DNA from: Gammaproteobacteria bacterium MFB021
GTDB lineage: Bacteria > Pseudomonadota > Gammaproteobacteria > Pseudomonadales > Halomonadaceae
Direction: 5' to 3'
NCBI GenBank assembly: GCA_000737985.1
Contig: JNVT01000066.1
Coordinates: forward strand, 1 to 64,000
DNA: 64,000 nt
Part shown: positions 19,632 through 27,531 of the stretch, one piece after another
Layout of the letters: each line of letters starts with the position of its first letter
Position numbering within the stretch: the first letter of the stretch is position 1
The notes under the pieces: model-generated
What the model was told of the DNA's origin: nothing
What the model saw: only the letters and a program-made list of their open reading frames with translations
The model's database searches: none
Made by a program: the position numbers and the translations under genes

Positions 19632-20603
19632 ATGAGCCCGTTCAAGACCCGCGCCCTGGAGTATCTGGATGCCGTCGTCCATCACGGCTCACTGCGACGT
19701 GCCGCCGCGCACCTGGGGGTCAACCCCTCGGCGCTGAGCCGCCAGCTACGCGGGCTCGAGGAGGAGCTGGGGACTGCCCTGCTGGCACGGGCGGCACGCG
19801 CCACGCTGACCCCGGCCGGCGAGCTGCTGCTGCGTCACTACCGCGACCAGCGCGCCGCCGAGCGTGCCACCCTGTCACGTCTCAATGCGCTGCAGAATCT
19901 CGAACGCGGCGAGGTACGCATCGCCGTGGGTGAAGGCTTCATCGCCGATTTGATCTCGACCCCACTGCAGCACTTTCTCACCACCTACCCCGGGCTGGAG
20001 ATCGAGGTACACATGGCCGGGCTCTCCGAGGCGATGCTGCTGGTCAAGGAGGACGCGGTGGATCTGGCGCTGCTCTATGCCCCACCGGAAGATCCGCAGC
20101 TGATCTCGCACATCGACCGCCGCCAGCCACTCGATCTGATTCTGCCCGCCGACCACCCGCTGGCGGCGGCGACCACACCGCTGCCGCTGGCGAAGATCGC
20201 CGAGCATCCGTTGGCGCTGATCGATGGCCACACCGGCATGGGCCAACTGGTCGGCATGGCGCTCTATGAAGCGCACCTGGCGTTCCGCCCACGCATGAAG
20301 ACCAACTCGGTGTCGGTGCTCAAGAACTTCGTGCGCTCGGGGCTGGGCGTGGCCTTCATGCCCGAGCTCAGCGTGGTCGAGGAGATCGGCGAGGGCAGCA
20401 TCGTCGTGCGCGAGGTCGAACCGCGGCTGCTCAACGAGGCTCGCACGCGCATCGTCAGTCAGGCCGAGCGCCCGCTGACGCTGGCAGCCCAGGCCTTCAT
20501 CAAGCACCTGTGTGCCAGCATGCGCTTTTTCAGCGGCGATGCCCCGCGCGTTGCCTCAAAGGCAACAGGCAGGATATTGAAAGGTCAACGAGGCAACGGC
20601 TAG
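19632..20603 (+). CDS. LysR-family transcriptional regulator
   Basis: Regulator of 323 residues. The N-terminal winged helix (SLRRAAAHLGVNPSALSRQLRGLEEELG, here split by its turn) is clear, followed by a LysR effector domain from about residue 93 (GEVRIAVGEGFIADLI). It is transcribed toward the TRAP operon 110 bp downstream, and divergent from the betaine-binding gene 279 bp upstream. Control of the TRAP genes is the simplest guess. The 19353-19631 gap shows no gene or clear operator. Confidence 0.85.
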   Translation: MSPFKTRALEYLDAVVHHGSLRRAAAHLGVNPSALSRQLRGLEEELGTALLARAARATLTPAGELLLRHYRDQRAAERATLSRLNALQNLERGEVRIAVGEGFIADLISTPLQHFLTTYPGLEIEVHMAGLSEAMLLVKEDAVDLALLYAPPEDPQLISHIDRRQPLDLILPADHPLAAATTPLPLAKIAEHPLALIDGHTGMGQLVGMALYEAHLAFRPRMKTNSVSVLKNFVRSGLGVAFMPELSVVEEIGEGSIVVREVEPRLLNEARTRIVSQAERPLTLAAQAFIKHLCASMRFFSGDAPRVASKATGRILKGQRGNG

Positions 20604-20713
20604 GGTAGGTCGAGTCGCGCGACCTGCGCCGCGCGGCCCCGGTTCGTCCGGCAATGACTCTCGCGACGATTTTTCAGACGACGAGTCCTCCGACAATAAC
20701 AAGGAGAAGCCCC

Positions 20714-21766
20714 ATGCCCCTGTCCCAGCGCCGCACCGGCGGTCTGCCAAAGGCCCTGCTGGCCGCCCTCGCCACCGGACTGCTGGCCGTGACCAACCCG
20801 GTCAACGCCGCCACCACACTCAACCTGAGCTACAACGGCCCGCCCGACGCCGACAAGAACGCCGTGCATCTGTTCGCCACCAATCTCAAGCGTCTGGTCG
20901 CAGAGAAAACCGATGGCGACCTCCAATTGAAGCTCTATCCCAACTCCATGCTCGGCGAAGAGCAGGAGCGCATGGAGCAGGTGATCAATACGCCCAGCCT
21001 CAATATCGCCTCCTTTGCCGGGCTGTCGCCGATCGTGCCCGAGATCTACGTCAGCGCGATCCCCTTCCTGTTCGAGGATTATCAGGCCGCCCACCGCTTC
21101 TTTGACGAGGGCGAGTACTGGAAACAGGTCGAGGGCGCGCTCAAGCAGCGCACCGGGGCCGAACTACTGGGTGTGATCGAGGAAGGTGGCTTTCTCGACT
21201 TCACCAACTCCAAGCGTCCGATCCATAACCCGGACGACTTCAAGGGACTGCGCTTCCGCGCCATGGACCCGAGCCAGGTGGCGCTCTACGAGGCGTTCGG
21301 CGCCTCCGGCACCCCGATCCCCTGGAGCGACACCTACATGGGGCTGAAGACCCATGTCGCCGACGGCCAGATGAACCCGCCGATGTACATCATCATGGGC
21401 AGTCTCTATGAAGTGCAGAAGTACCTGACGCTGGCCAACGTGCAGTACTCGGATCAGTTCCTGGTCGCCAATGGCAGCTGGTACGAAGGCCTCTCCGACA
21501 CCGATCGCCAGGCGCTCGACGCCGCGGTGAAGGAGGCCAACGCGCTCAACCGCGAGGATGTCGAGAAACGCGTCGACGAGCGCATCCAGTTCCTGGCCGA
21601 TCAGGGCATGGAGGTGATCGAGCCCTCGGCCGAGGATCTCGCCGCCTTCCGCGACAAGGGCCAGCCGGCGTACATTCACTGGCTGCAGGAGGACCAGGGC
21701 ATCGATCGCCAGTGGATCGAGACCGCGCTCAAGGACGCCGGCCAGCAAGGGCTGCTCGCCCAATGA
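20714..21766 (+). CDS. TRAP transporter solute-binding protein (DctP family)
   Basis: Periplasmic DctP-type receptor of 350 residues with a signal peptide ending PVNA. GLRFRAMD carries the conserved arginine that usually grips the substrate carboxylate, and NPPMYIIM plus YSDQFLVANGSWYEGL follow the family pattern. AAGGAG lies eight bases before ATG 20714. It works with the two permease genes behind it in sodium-driven import of an organic acid. Substrate unknown; the VanX-like gene at the end of the unit may hint at it. Confidence 0.9.
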   Translation: MPLSQRRTGGLPKALLAALATGLLAVTNPVNAATTLNLSYNGPPDADKNAVHLFATNLKRLVAEKTDGDLQLKLYPNSMLGEEQERMEQVINTPSLNIASFAGLSPIVPEIYVSAIPFLFEDYQAAHRFFDEGEYWKQVEGALKQRTGAELLGVIEEGGFLDFTNSKRPIHNPDDFKGLRFRAMDPSQVALYEAFGASGTPIPWSDTYMGLKTHVADGQMNPPMYIIMGSLYEVQKYLTLANVQYSDQFLVANGSWYEGLSDTDRQALDAAVKEANALNREDVEKRVDERIQFLADQGMEVIEPSAEDLAAFRDKGQPAYIHWLQEDQGIDRQWIETALKDAGQQGLLAQ

Positions 21767-21857
21767 CGGCGCGCTGAACGCATACGCTTGCTGTCGCTCT
21801 CTCCCACTGCCAAGAGGCGCGCGCCGCGGCAAACCGCTGTCGGCGCGCGAAGCCACC

Positions 21858-22379
21858 ATGTTCCGAGACACCCTGCTGAGCCTGCTGGGGCGACTGACCA
21901 CCGCGCTGGGCGGCATCGCGCTCGTCGTCACCCTGATCGACATCCTCTACGGCGTCGTCACCCGCTATCTGGTCGGCCAGGCGCCGATCTGGAGCGACGA
22001 GCTCGCCCGCTACTGCCTGATCGCCTCGACCCTGCTGGTCGCCGGCAGCGTCTGGGTGCGCGGCGAGCACATGCGCGTAGCCCTGCTCGAGCGCCATCTG
22101 GGCCGCAGCGCCCGTCGCCTGCTGCTGGGCTACCAGTGGCTGTTGACCCTGGCGCTGGCCGTGGCGCTGACCTGGTGGAGCTGGCACTACGCGCTCTCGG
22201 TGGGCTACTTCACCTCCCAGGGGCTGGGGATCAGCCGCACCGTGCCCATGCTGGCCATGCCGTTGGGCTTCGGTCTGCTGGCGCTGCAGGTGCTGCTCCA
22301 CGGCCCGCGGGCGCTGCCGCAGCCTGGTAGCGATGAGCGTCCCGATGCATCGGCAAACTCGCCGGGGGCCCGCTCATGA
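21858..22379 (+). CDS. TRAP transporter small permease (DctQ family)
   Basis: Membrane protein of 173 residues with four hydrophobic segments, the usual DctQ size. VVTRYLVGQAPIWSDELARYCLIA matches the DctQ hallmark (R-Y, W-x-E-E/D-L-A-R). It ends in a short Pro/Ser-rich cytoplasmic tail. The stop overlaps the start of the large permease (ATGA). Confidence 0.9.
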   Translation: MFRDTLLSLLGRLTTALGGIALVVTLIDILYGVVTRYLVGQAPIWSDELARYCLIASTLLVAGSVWVRGEHMRVALLERHLGRSARRLLLGYQWLLTLALAVALTWWSWHYALSVGYFTSQGLGISRTVPMLAMPLGFGLLALQVLLHGPRALPQPGSDERPDASANSPGARS

Positions 22380-23656
22380 TGGTCGCGACCATGTTTGCCG
22401 CACTGCTCGCCAATACCCTGCTCGGCGTGCCGCTGTTTCTGACCCTGATCGCCACCGCGCTGGTGGGCTTCGTCTTCATCGATCCCGGCCTGGTCGCGCG
22501 CATGCTGCCGCAGCAGTTCTTCGGCGGGCTCAACAGCTTCTCGCTGATGGCGATTCCGCTGTTCATCCTCGCCGGCAACCTGATGAACGCGGTCGGCATG
22601 ACCGAGCGCCTGATGCGCGTGGCGCGGCTTTTCGTCGGCCATCTGCGCGGCGGGATCGGGCATGTCAACGTGGTCGGCAGCGTGTTCATGTCCGGCGTCA
22701 ACGGCTCGGCCGCGGCCGACGCCTCGGCGCTGGGCTCGCTGCTGGTACCGGCGATGACCCGCGAGGGTTACTCCACCGCCTTCGCCGCCGGGCTGACCGC
22801 CGGCAGCTCGCTGATCGGCCCGATCATCCCGCCGAGCATCTTCATGATTCTCTACAGCGCCCAGACCAATACCTCGGTGGGCCAGCTATTCCTCGGTGGC
22901 GTAGTGCCGGGGCTGTTGCTGGCGCTGGCGTTCATGGCCATGAACGCCGTCCATGCGCGCCGTGCTGGGCTCGAAAAGCGCGCCTCGCTGCCCGCTCGGG
23001 CCGAGATTGGCACGGCGCTGCGCGGGGCGCTGCCGGCGCTGATCGCGCCCTTCATCATCGTCGCCGGGATCGTGCTGGGGCTGGTCACGCCGACCGAATC
23101 CGGCGCCCTGACGGTGCTCTACGTCGCCCTGTGTGGCCTGGCGCTGAAGGCGCTGTCGCCGGCTGCCTTCTGGCGCGCGGTGGTCGAGACCACCCGTCTT
23201 AGCGCGGCGATCTTCATGATCATCGGCATCTCTTCGGTGATCAGTTGGGAGCTGGCCTATGCCCAGGCTCCGGCGCGCTTCGCCGGGCTGCTCGATCCCT
23301 TCATCGAGTCGCCGATCCTGGTGCTGCTGATGCTCAGTGCCATCACTTTCGTCACCGGGATGTTCATGGAGGAGGTCTCGGCGCTGATGCTGCTCTCACC
23401 GGTGTTCACGCCGGTAGCGCTGGCCGCTGGCATCGATCCGGTGGCGCTGGGCGTGATCATCACGCTCAATATCACCATCGCCCTGATCACGCCGCCGATG
23501 GGCGCCTGCCTGTTCATCGCCGCGGCGGTCAGCCGGCTCGATATCACCGTCCTGTTCCGCACTATCTGGCCGTTCATTCTCACTGCGGTGAGCGTGCTGC
23601 TGCTGCTGATCGTCTTTCCCGGCTTGATTACCTGGCTACCCGACACTCTGGGCTGA
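22376..23656 (+). CDS. TRAP transporter large permease (DctM family)
   Basis: Permease of 426 residues with about 12 membrane segments. Signature stretches of DctM proteins are present: AIPLFILAGNLMNAVG, SVFMSGVNGSAAADASALGS, SSLIGPIIPPSIFMI and the late TPPMGACLFIAAAVS. It is the ion-coupled channel subunit of the TRAP system and is translationally coupled to the DctQ gene. Confidence 0.92.
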   Translation: MMVATMFAALLANTLLGVPLFLTLIATALVGFVFIDPGLVARMLPQQFFGGLNSFSLMAIPLFILAGNLMNAVGMTERLMRVARLFVGHLRGGIGHVNVVGSVFMSGVNGSAAADASALGSLLVPAMTREGYSTAFAAGLTAGSSLIGPIIPPSIFMILYSAQTNTSVGQLFLGGVVPGLLLALAFMAMNAVHARRAGLEKRASLPARAEIGTALRGALPALIAPFIIVAGIVLGLVTPTESGALTVLYVALCGLALKALSPAAFWRAVVETTRLSAAIFMIIGISSVISWELAYAQAPARFAGLLDPFIESPILVLLMLSAITFVTGMFMEEVSALMLLSPVFTPVALAAGIDPVALGVIITLNITIALITPPMGACLFIAAAVSRLDITVLFRTIWPFILTAVSVLLLLIVFPGLITWLPDTLG

Positions 23657-23663
23657 TTGCATC

Positions 23664-24446
23664 TTGGACACCCTTCGCTCGACCGTGACCGACTCCACCC
23701 TACGCCCCATCCCGGCGCCGACCGACCCGGACTGGACGGCCATCGGCGCGCTGCCGATCGCCGACGCCGGCGGTGCGCTGATGCCGCTCGGCCTGGCCGC
23801 CCCGGCCCTGCGCACGCTGCCGATCTATCACGCCCTGGGCGTGCCCGGCGCCGTGCCCGAGTGCTGGACCCGCGAGGCGGTCTACCGCCGCCTGCTCGCG
23901 GTGGCCCGCGCTCTGCCCGATGGCCTGGGGCTGGTAGTGCTGGATGCCTGGCGGCCGTATGCCGTGCAGCGCTACCTCTACGACACCCTGCTGGGGCTGA
24001 TCGAGATCCGCTATGCCGAACACGCCGAGGCCGAGCGCCGGCGCCTGGCACGCGCCTTCGTCTCGCCACCCAGTGTGAACGCCGAGCATCCGAGCCCGCA
24101 CCTGACCGGCGGCGCCGTGGATGTGGCGCTGTGCGATGCCGACGGCGTGCTGCTGGAGATGGGCTCGGCCTTCGACGAAGCGTGCGCGGCATCGCATACC
24201 GTTCACTTCGAGCACGCCGCCGACAGCGAGGCCGCGCTCACCTATCGCGCGCGCCGGCGTATTCTCTACCACGCCATGGTCGACGCCGGCTTCGTCAATC
24301 TGCCCAGCGAGTGGTGGCACTACAGCTACGGCGACCAGATGTGGGCCTGGTATCGCGACATGCCCCAGGCCCTGTTCGGCCCCAGCGCACCGGATAGCCT
24401 GGAGGCGCGCTTCCAGCGCTCGCTGGGTTTACCCCAGGTGGACTGA
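23664..24446 (+). CDS. D-alanyl-D-alanine dipeptidase (VanX/DdpX family)
   Basis: Zinc dipeptidase-like protein of 260 residues. The zinc motif is SPHLTGGAVDVAL (H and D ligands), and the C-terminal EWWHYSYGD supplies the catalytic Glu and the last His. LDAWRPYAVQRYLY is the conserved Arg region. VanX/DdpX enzymes split D-Ala-D-Ala. No signal peptide, so cytoplasmic like E. coli DdpX. It starts with TTG eight bases after the TRAP permease stop, hence probably co-transcribed with it. D-Ala-D-Ala recycling is inferred. Confidence 0.85.
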   Translation: MDTLRSTVTDSTLRPIPAPTDPDWTAIGALPIADAGGALMPLGLAAPALRTLPIYHALGVPGAVPECWTREAVYRRLLAVARALPDGLGLVVLDAWRPYAVQRYLYDTLLGLIEIRYAEHAEAERRRLARAFVSPPSVNAEHPSPHLTGGAVDVALCDADGVLLEMGSAFDEACAASHTVHFEHAADSEAALTYRARRRILYHAMVDAGFVNLPSEWWHYSYGDQMWAWYRDMPQALFGPSAPDSLEARFQRSLGLPQVD

Positions 24447-24487
24447 GCAAGGCCGTCTGCGCGGTGCCGCCGTGGTGTGAGGAAGGA

Positions 24488-24525
24488 GCGGCATCCGCCG
24501 GACGCGTCTTTACAGGATGACGGGC
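24488..24525. repeat. 38-bp direct repeat, left copy flanking higBA
   Basis: Begins GCGGCATCCGCCGG and ends TGACGGGC. About 79% identical in the same orientation to 25291-25328, with identical ends. It abuts the higA stop codon. Confidence 0.6.
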
Positions 24526-24529
24526 AAAC

Positions 24530-24820
24530 TCAAGCCACCCGCGGGCGAATACCCTCGAAGTTACCGCGACGTCTGGCCTCTTCGAGATCGAACGCATTCT
24601 GCAATCGCAGCCAGTAGCCGGGACTGGTACCGAAATAGATCGATAGACGCAGGTCGGTATCGGCCGTCACCGACCGCGTGCCACGCACGATGTCGCCGAT
24701 CCGGGTCGCCGGCACGTTGATGGCCGTCGCCAAGGCATTCTTGGTCAATCCCATCGGCACGATGAAATCCTCGAGCAGAATCTCGCCGGGATGAACATTG
24801 GGCAGTCGCTCCTCGGTCAT
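24530..24820 (-). CDS. higA: HigA-family antitoxin (XRE helix-turn-helix)
   Basis: Antitoxin of 96 residues. HPGEILLEDFIVPMGLTKNALATAI is the typical HigA opening, with the helix-turn-helix running to TRIGDIVRGTR and the family ending YFGTSPGYWLRLQNAFDL. It should bind the HigB toxin and repress the operon. It lies 80 bp after higB on the same strand, a wider gap than usual; AGGGAC precedes its start. Confidence 0.9.
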   Translation of the reverse strand: MTEERLPNVHPGEILLEDFIVPMGLTKNALATAINVPATRIGDIVRGTRSVTADTDLRLSIYFGTSPGYWLRLQNAFDLEEARRRGNFEGIRPRVA

Positions 24821-24900
24821 ACTTTGTCCCTCCCCGTAATCGCCGATGATGGGTAGTGATCAGCGGTGCGTGGTCGTCGATGACGAGCGCTCATCGGGCA

Positions 24901-25182
24901 TCAGTGGTAGTCGACGATTTCCACGTCATAAGCATTGCCACCCTCGAAGCGGAAGCAGATCCGCCACTGCTCGTTGATACGAATACTGTATTGGCCTTCC
25001 CGATCACCGCGCAGCGCTTCCAGGCGATTGCCGGGCGGTATGCGCAAATCCTCCAGTTGCGCCGCGGCCACCAGCTGGCGGAGTTTTCTCGACGCCGTGC
25101 GCTGAATGTCATGGGGCAACTGTTTCGCCACCTTGCCATCGGCAATCGATGCCGCCCGCCTGTCACGGAAGCTCTTGATCAT
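24901..25182 (-). CDS. higB: HigB-family mRNA interferase toxin (RelE superfamily)
   Basis: Toxin of 93 residues. IKSFRDRRAASIADG at the N-terminus and RLEALRGDREGQYSIRINEQ with WRICFRF near the end are typical of HigB. It is predicted to cut ribosome-bound mRNA. It precedes higA on the minus strand (toxin first, as usual for hig). The pair is bracketed by 38-bp direct repeats and unrelated genes, suggesting it was acquired as a module. Confidence 0.9.
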   Translation of the reverse strand: MIKSFRDRRAASIADGKVAKQLPHDIQRTASRKLRQLVAAAQLEDLRIPPGNRLEALRGDREGQYSIRINEQWRICFRFEGGNAYDVEIVDYH

Positions 25183-25290
25183 GGAACGCTCTTGATCACG
25201 GAAAGCGCCTTTTGTGGGAAAATAACGCCAGACAGCATATAACGCAACGCATCATACTCATCCCGCGCGCCACGCCGATCATGCGGGCTG

Positions 25291-25328
25291 GCGGCATCCG
25301 CCGGGGATGCCTGTAAAGGGTGACGGGC
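25291..25328. repeat. 38-bp direct repeat, right copy flanking higBA
   Basis: Partner of 24488-24525, same orientation, identical for the first 14 and last 8 bases. Together the copies enclose exactly the higBA pair and its promoter (24526-25290). Confidence 0.6.
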
Positions 25329-25396
25329 GGTGTTATGCTCGAGAATCATTGTTGTTCGCCCGCGGATTTCCTCTTCATGCCCTACCGCTACCCGTC

Positions 25397-26461
25397 ATGA
25401 CCACCGCCGCTGTCGTATCGTCCAGCAGCGCCGATCGCTACCTTGCCCGGCGCCGGCGCCACTATGCGCTGATCGCGGTGACCGCCGTGCTCACCTGTCT
25501 GTCGCTGCTCGCCGATGTCGCCATCGGCCCCGGACACTATCCGCTGCCAGCGGTGGTGGCGGCGATCGTCTCCCCCGACAGCGCCCCCACTACACTGGCG
25601 ATCGTGGTGTGGGAGATCCGCCTGCCGGTGGCGCTGATGGCCGTGGTGGTAGGCCTGGCCCTGGCCAGCGCCGGGGCCGAGATGCAGACCATCCTCGACA
25701 ACCCCCTGGCCGACCCTTTCACCCTCGGGATATCCGCCGCCGCCAGCTTCGGCGCGGCGCTGGCGATCGTGCTCGGCGTCGGCGTGCTGCCCGGCGGCGA
25801 GGCGCTGCTGACCACGCTCAACGCCTTCGTCATGGCGATGCTCGCGTCACTGCTGATCTGGCTTGTCAGCCGGCTGCGCGGGGTCAGCGTGCAGACCATG
25901 GTGCTGATGGGCATTGCGCTGATGTTCTTCTTCAACGCCCTGCTCGGCATCCTGCAGTACGTTGCCTCGGCGCAGTCGCTGCAGCAGCTGGTGTTCTGGT
26001 CGCTGGGCTCGCTGTCGCGCACCAGTTGGCCCAAGGTGGGCATCATTGCCGCCGCGCTGGCGCTCACGCTGCCGGTCTTCTTCATCGCCGGCTGGCGCCT
26101 GACCGCGCTGCGCATGGGCGAGCTGCAGGCGCGCGCCATGGGCATCGATGTCGCCCGGCTGCGGCTGCTGATGCTGCTGTGCTGTTCGCTGCTCGCCGCC
26201 ACCGCGGTCGCCTTCGTCGGCACCATCGGCTTCATCGGGCTGGTCGGGCCGCATATCGCGCGGCTGCTGGTGGGTGAGGATCAGCGCGTCTTCCTGCCGC
26301 TTTCGGCGCTGGTGGGGGCGCTTCTGATGTCGCTGACCTCGATCGCCTCAAAGACCCTGATCCCCGGGGTGCTGCTGCCGATCGGCATTCTCACCGCGCT
26401 GATCGGGCTGCCGTTCTTCGTCTCGCTGATCATCAAGAGCCGGCGCGAGGTGTGGGGATGA
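25397..26461 (+). CDS. FecCD-family iron/cobalamin-type ABC permease
   Basis: Permease of 354 residues with about ten membrane segments. [21 protein letters not shown] and [19 protein letters not shown] are FecCD-family landmarks (siderophore, haem or vitamin B12 importers). I used ATG 25397, where the family-like sequence begins; an in-frame upstream start at 25307 is less likely. It overlaps the ATPase gene (ATGA). No binding-protein gene is beside it. Confidence 0.88.
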   Translation: MTTAAVVSSSSADRYLARRRRHYALIAVTAVLTCLSLLADVAIGPGHYPLPAVVAAIVSPDSAPTTLAIVVWEIRLPVALMAVVVGLALASAGAEMQTILDNPLADPFTLGISAAASFGAALAIVLGVGVLPGGEALLTTLNAFVMAMLASLLIWLVSRLRGVSVQTMVLMGIALMFFFNALLGILQYVASAQSLQQLVFWSLGSLSRTSWPKVGIIAAALALTLPVFFIAGWRLTALRMGELQARAMGIDVARLRLLMLLCCSLLAATAVAFVGTIGFIGLVGPHIARLLVGEDQRVFLPLSALVGALLMSLTSIASKTLIPGVLLPIGILTALIGLPFFVSLIIKSRREVWG

Positions 26462-27252
26462 CGCTGACGGTGGAGGCGCTGTCGGTGACGCTGGGGCGCA
26501 CGCCGGTGCTGCAGGCGGTCACCGGGCTGCGCGCCGCCCCGGGCGAGGTGACCGCACTGATCGGCCCCAACGGCGCCGGCAAGTCGACCCTGCTCAAGGC
26601 GGTCGCCGGGCTGGTGCGCTACCACGGCCAGGTGCATCTTGCGGCGCAGGATCTGGCCGGGCTCGCCCACGCCGAGCGCGCGCGGCGGGTCTACTATCTG
26701 CCCCAGGAGAGCACCACCCGGGCCGCGCTGAGCGTGTTCGAGGCGGTACTGCTGGCGCGGCGCACCACCCACCCGGCGCGCGGCCGCGACGACCTGGCGC
26801 GGGTCGAGCGCCTGTTGCATACGCTGGCGCTGACGCCGCTGGCCGAGCGCGATCTGGGCCAGCTCTCCGGCGGCCAGCGCCAGCGCGTGGCGATCGCCCA
26901 GGCCATTGTGCGCGAGCCGCAGGTGCTGATGCTCGACGAGCCGACCAGCGCTCTCGACCTGCACCACCAGCTGCAGGTGCTGGCGTGGCTGCAGGCCACC
27001 GCCCGCGAGCAGGGTATCGGGGTGATCATCGCCATCCATGACCTCAGCCTCGCCGCGCGCTTCGCCGACCAGCTATGGATGCTGGGGGCCGGCGGCCGGG
27101 TATGCGCCACCGGCTCACCGCGGGAGGTGCTCACCGAAGCCCGGCTGCGCGAGGTCTACGCCATCCACGCCCACGTCGAGTGGCCCGCGGACGAACCGCC
27201 CAGGGTGACACCGCTGGCGGCGCTGAGCGCGCTCGGTAGCGGCGGACGCTGA
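26458..27252 (+). CDS. FecE/BtuD-like ABC transporter ATPase
   Basis: ATPase of 264 residues. Walker [10 protein letters not shown], signature [14 protein letters not shown], Walker [18 protein letters not shown] and H-loop [12 protein letters not shown] place it in the iron-siderophore/cobalamin importer ATPases. Translationally coupled to the permease. A periplasmic receptor must be encoded elsewhere. Metal chelate uptake is the likely role; the exact ligand is unknown. Confidence 0.88.
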   Translation: MTLTVEALSVTLGRTPVLQAVTGLRAAPGEVTALIGPNGAGKSTLLKAVAGLVRYHGQVHLAAQDLAGLAHAERARRVYYLPQESTTRAALSVFEAVLLARRTTHPARGRDDLARVERLLHTLALTPLAERDLGQLSGGQRQRVAIAQAIVREPQVLMLDEPTSALDLHHQLQVLAWLQATAREQGIGVIIAIHDLSLAARFADQLWMLGAGGRVCATGSPREVLTEARLREVYAIHAHVEWPADEPPRVTPLAALSALGSGGR

Positions 27253-27394
27253 CGGCACGATACCACCCGTGTCCGCTGCGCCAGCCCCGTGACCGAGACA
27301 CGGGCAAACGGATGTTGTGATACGAAAGACCCCATATCCCTGCAGCAAGATGTTTTCACAATCGAAATCGCCAGCGCACTTTGCAGAAACCCTA

Positions 27395-27423
27395 TTTACC
27401 CTCTCATTTCATTAATATACATA
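27395..27423 (+). promoter_or_regulatory. Candidate sigma-70 promoter of glpD operon
   Basis: TTTACC (27395-27400), a 17-base spacer and TACATA (27418-27423) in the only AT-rich patch of the glpD leader, about 50 bp upstream of the GlpR-like site. Weak match to consensus. The rest of 27253-27531 holds no gene. Confidence 0.35.
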
Positions 27424-27473
27424 ATTCATAGCTATCCGAGCGTATAAACCTACGACCTTTGTCGCACATCCAT

Positions 27474-27493
27474 GATGTTCGTTTTCGCGCAAT
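27474..27493. promoter_or_regulatory. GlpR-type operator upstream of glpD
   Basis: GATGTTCGTTTTCGCGCAAT has the TTCG-4-CG core and flanks of GlpR (DeoR-family) operators, whose E. coli consensus is WATKYTCGWW..CGMRCATW. It ends 38 bp before the glpD ATG, where a repressor would block the transcript. GlpR itself is not in the window. Binding is inferred from pattern and target genes. Confidence 0.6.
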
Positions 27494-27531
27494 AATGACT
27501 CAAAGCGAAACACCAGAGAGCGAACTCGAAC

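Noticed and set aside
25336-25355. Possible Fur box before the FecCD permease (GAGAATCATTGTT)
   Set aside because: Only the right half resembles a Fur site; the left half matches at random level.
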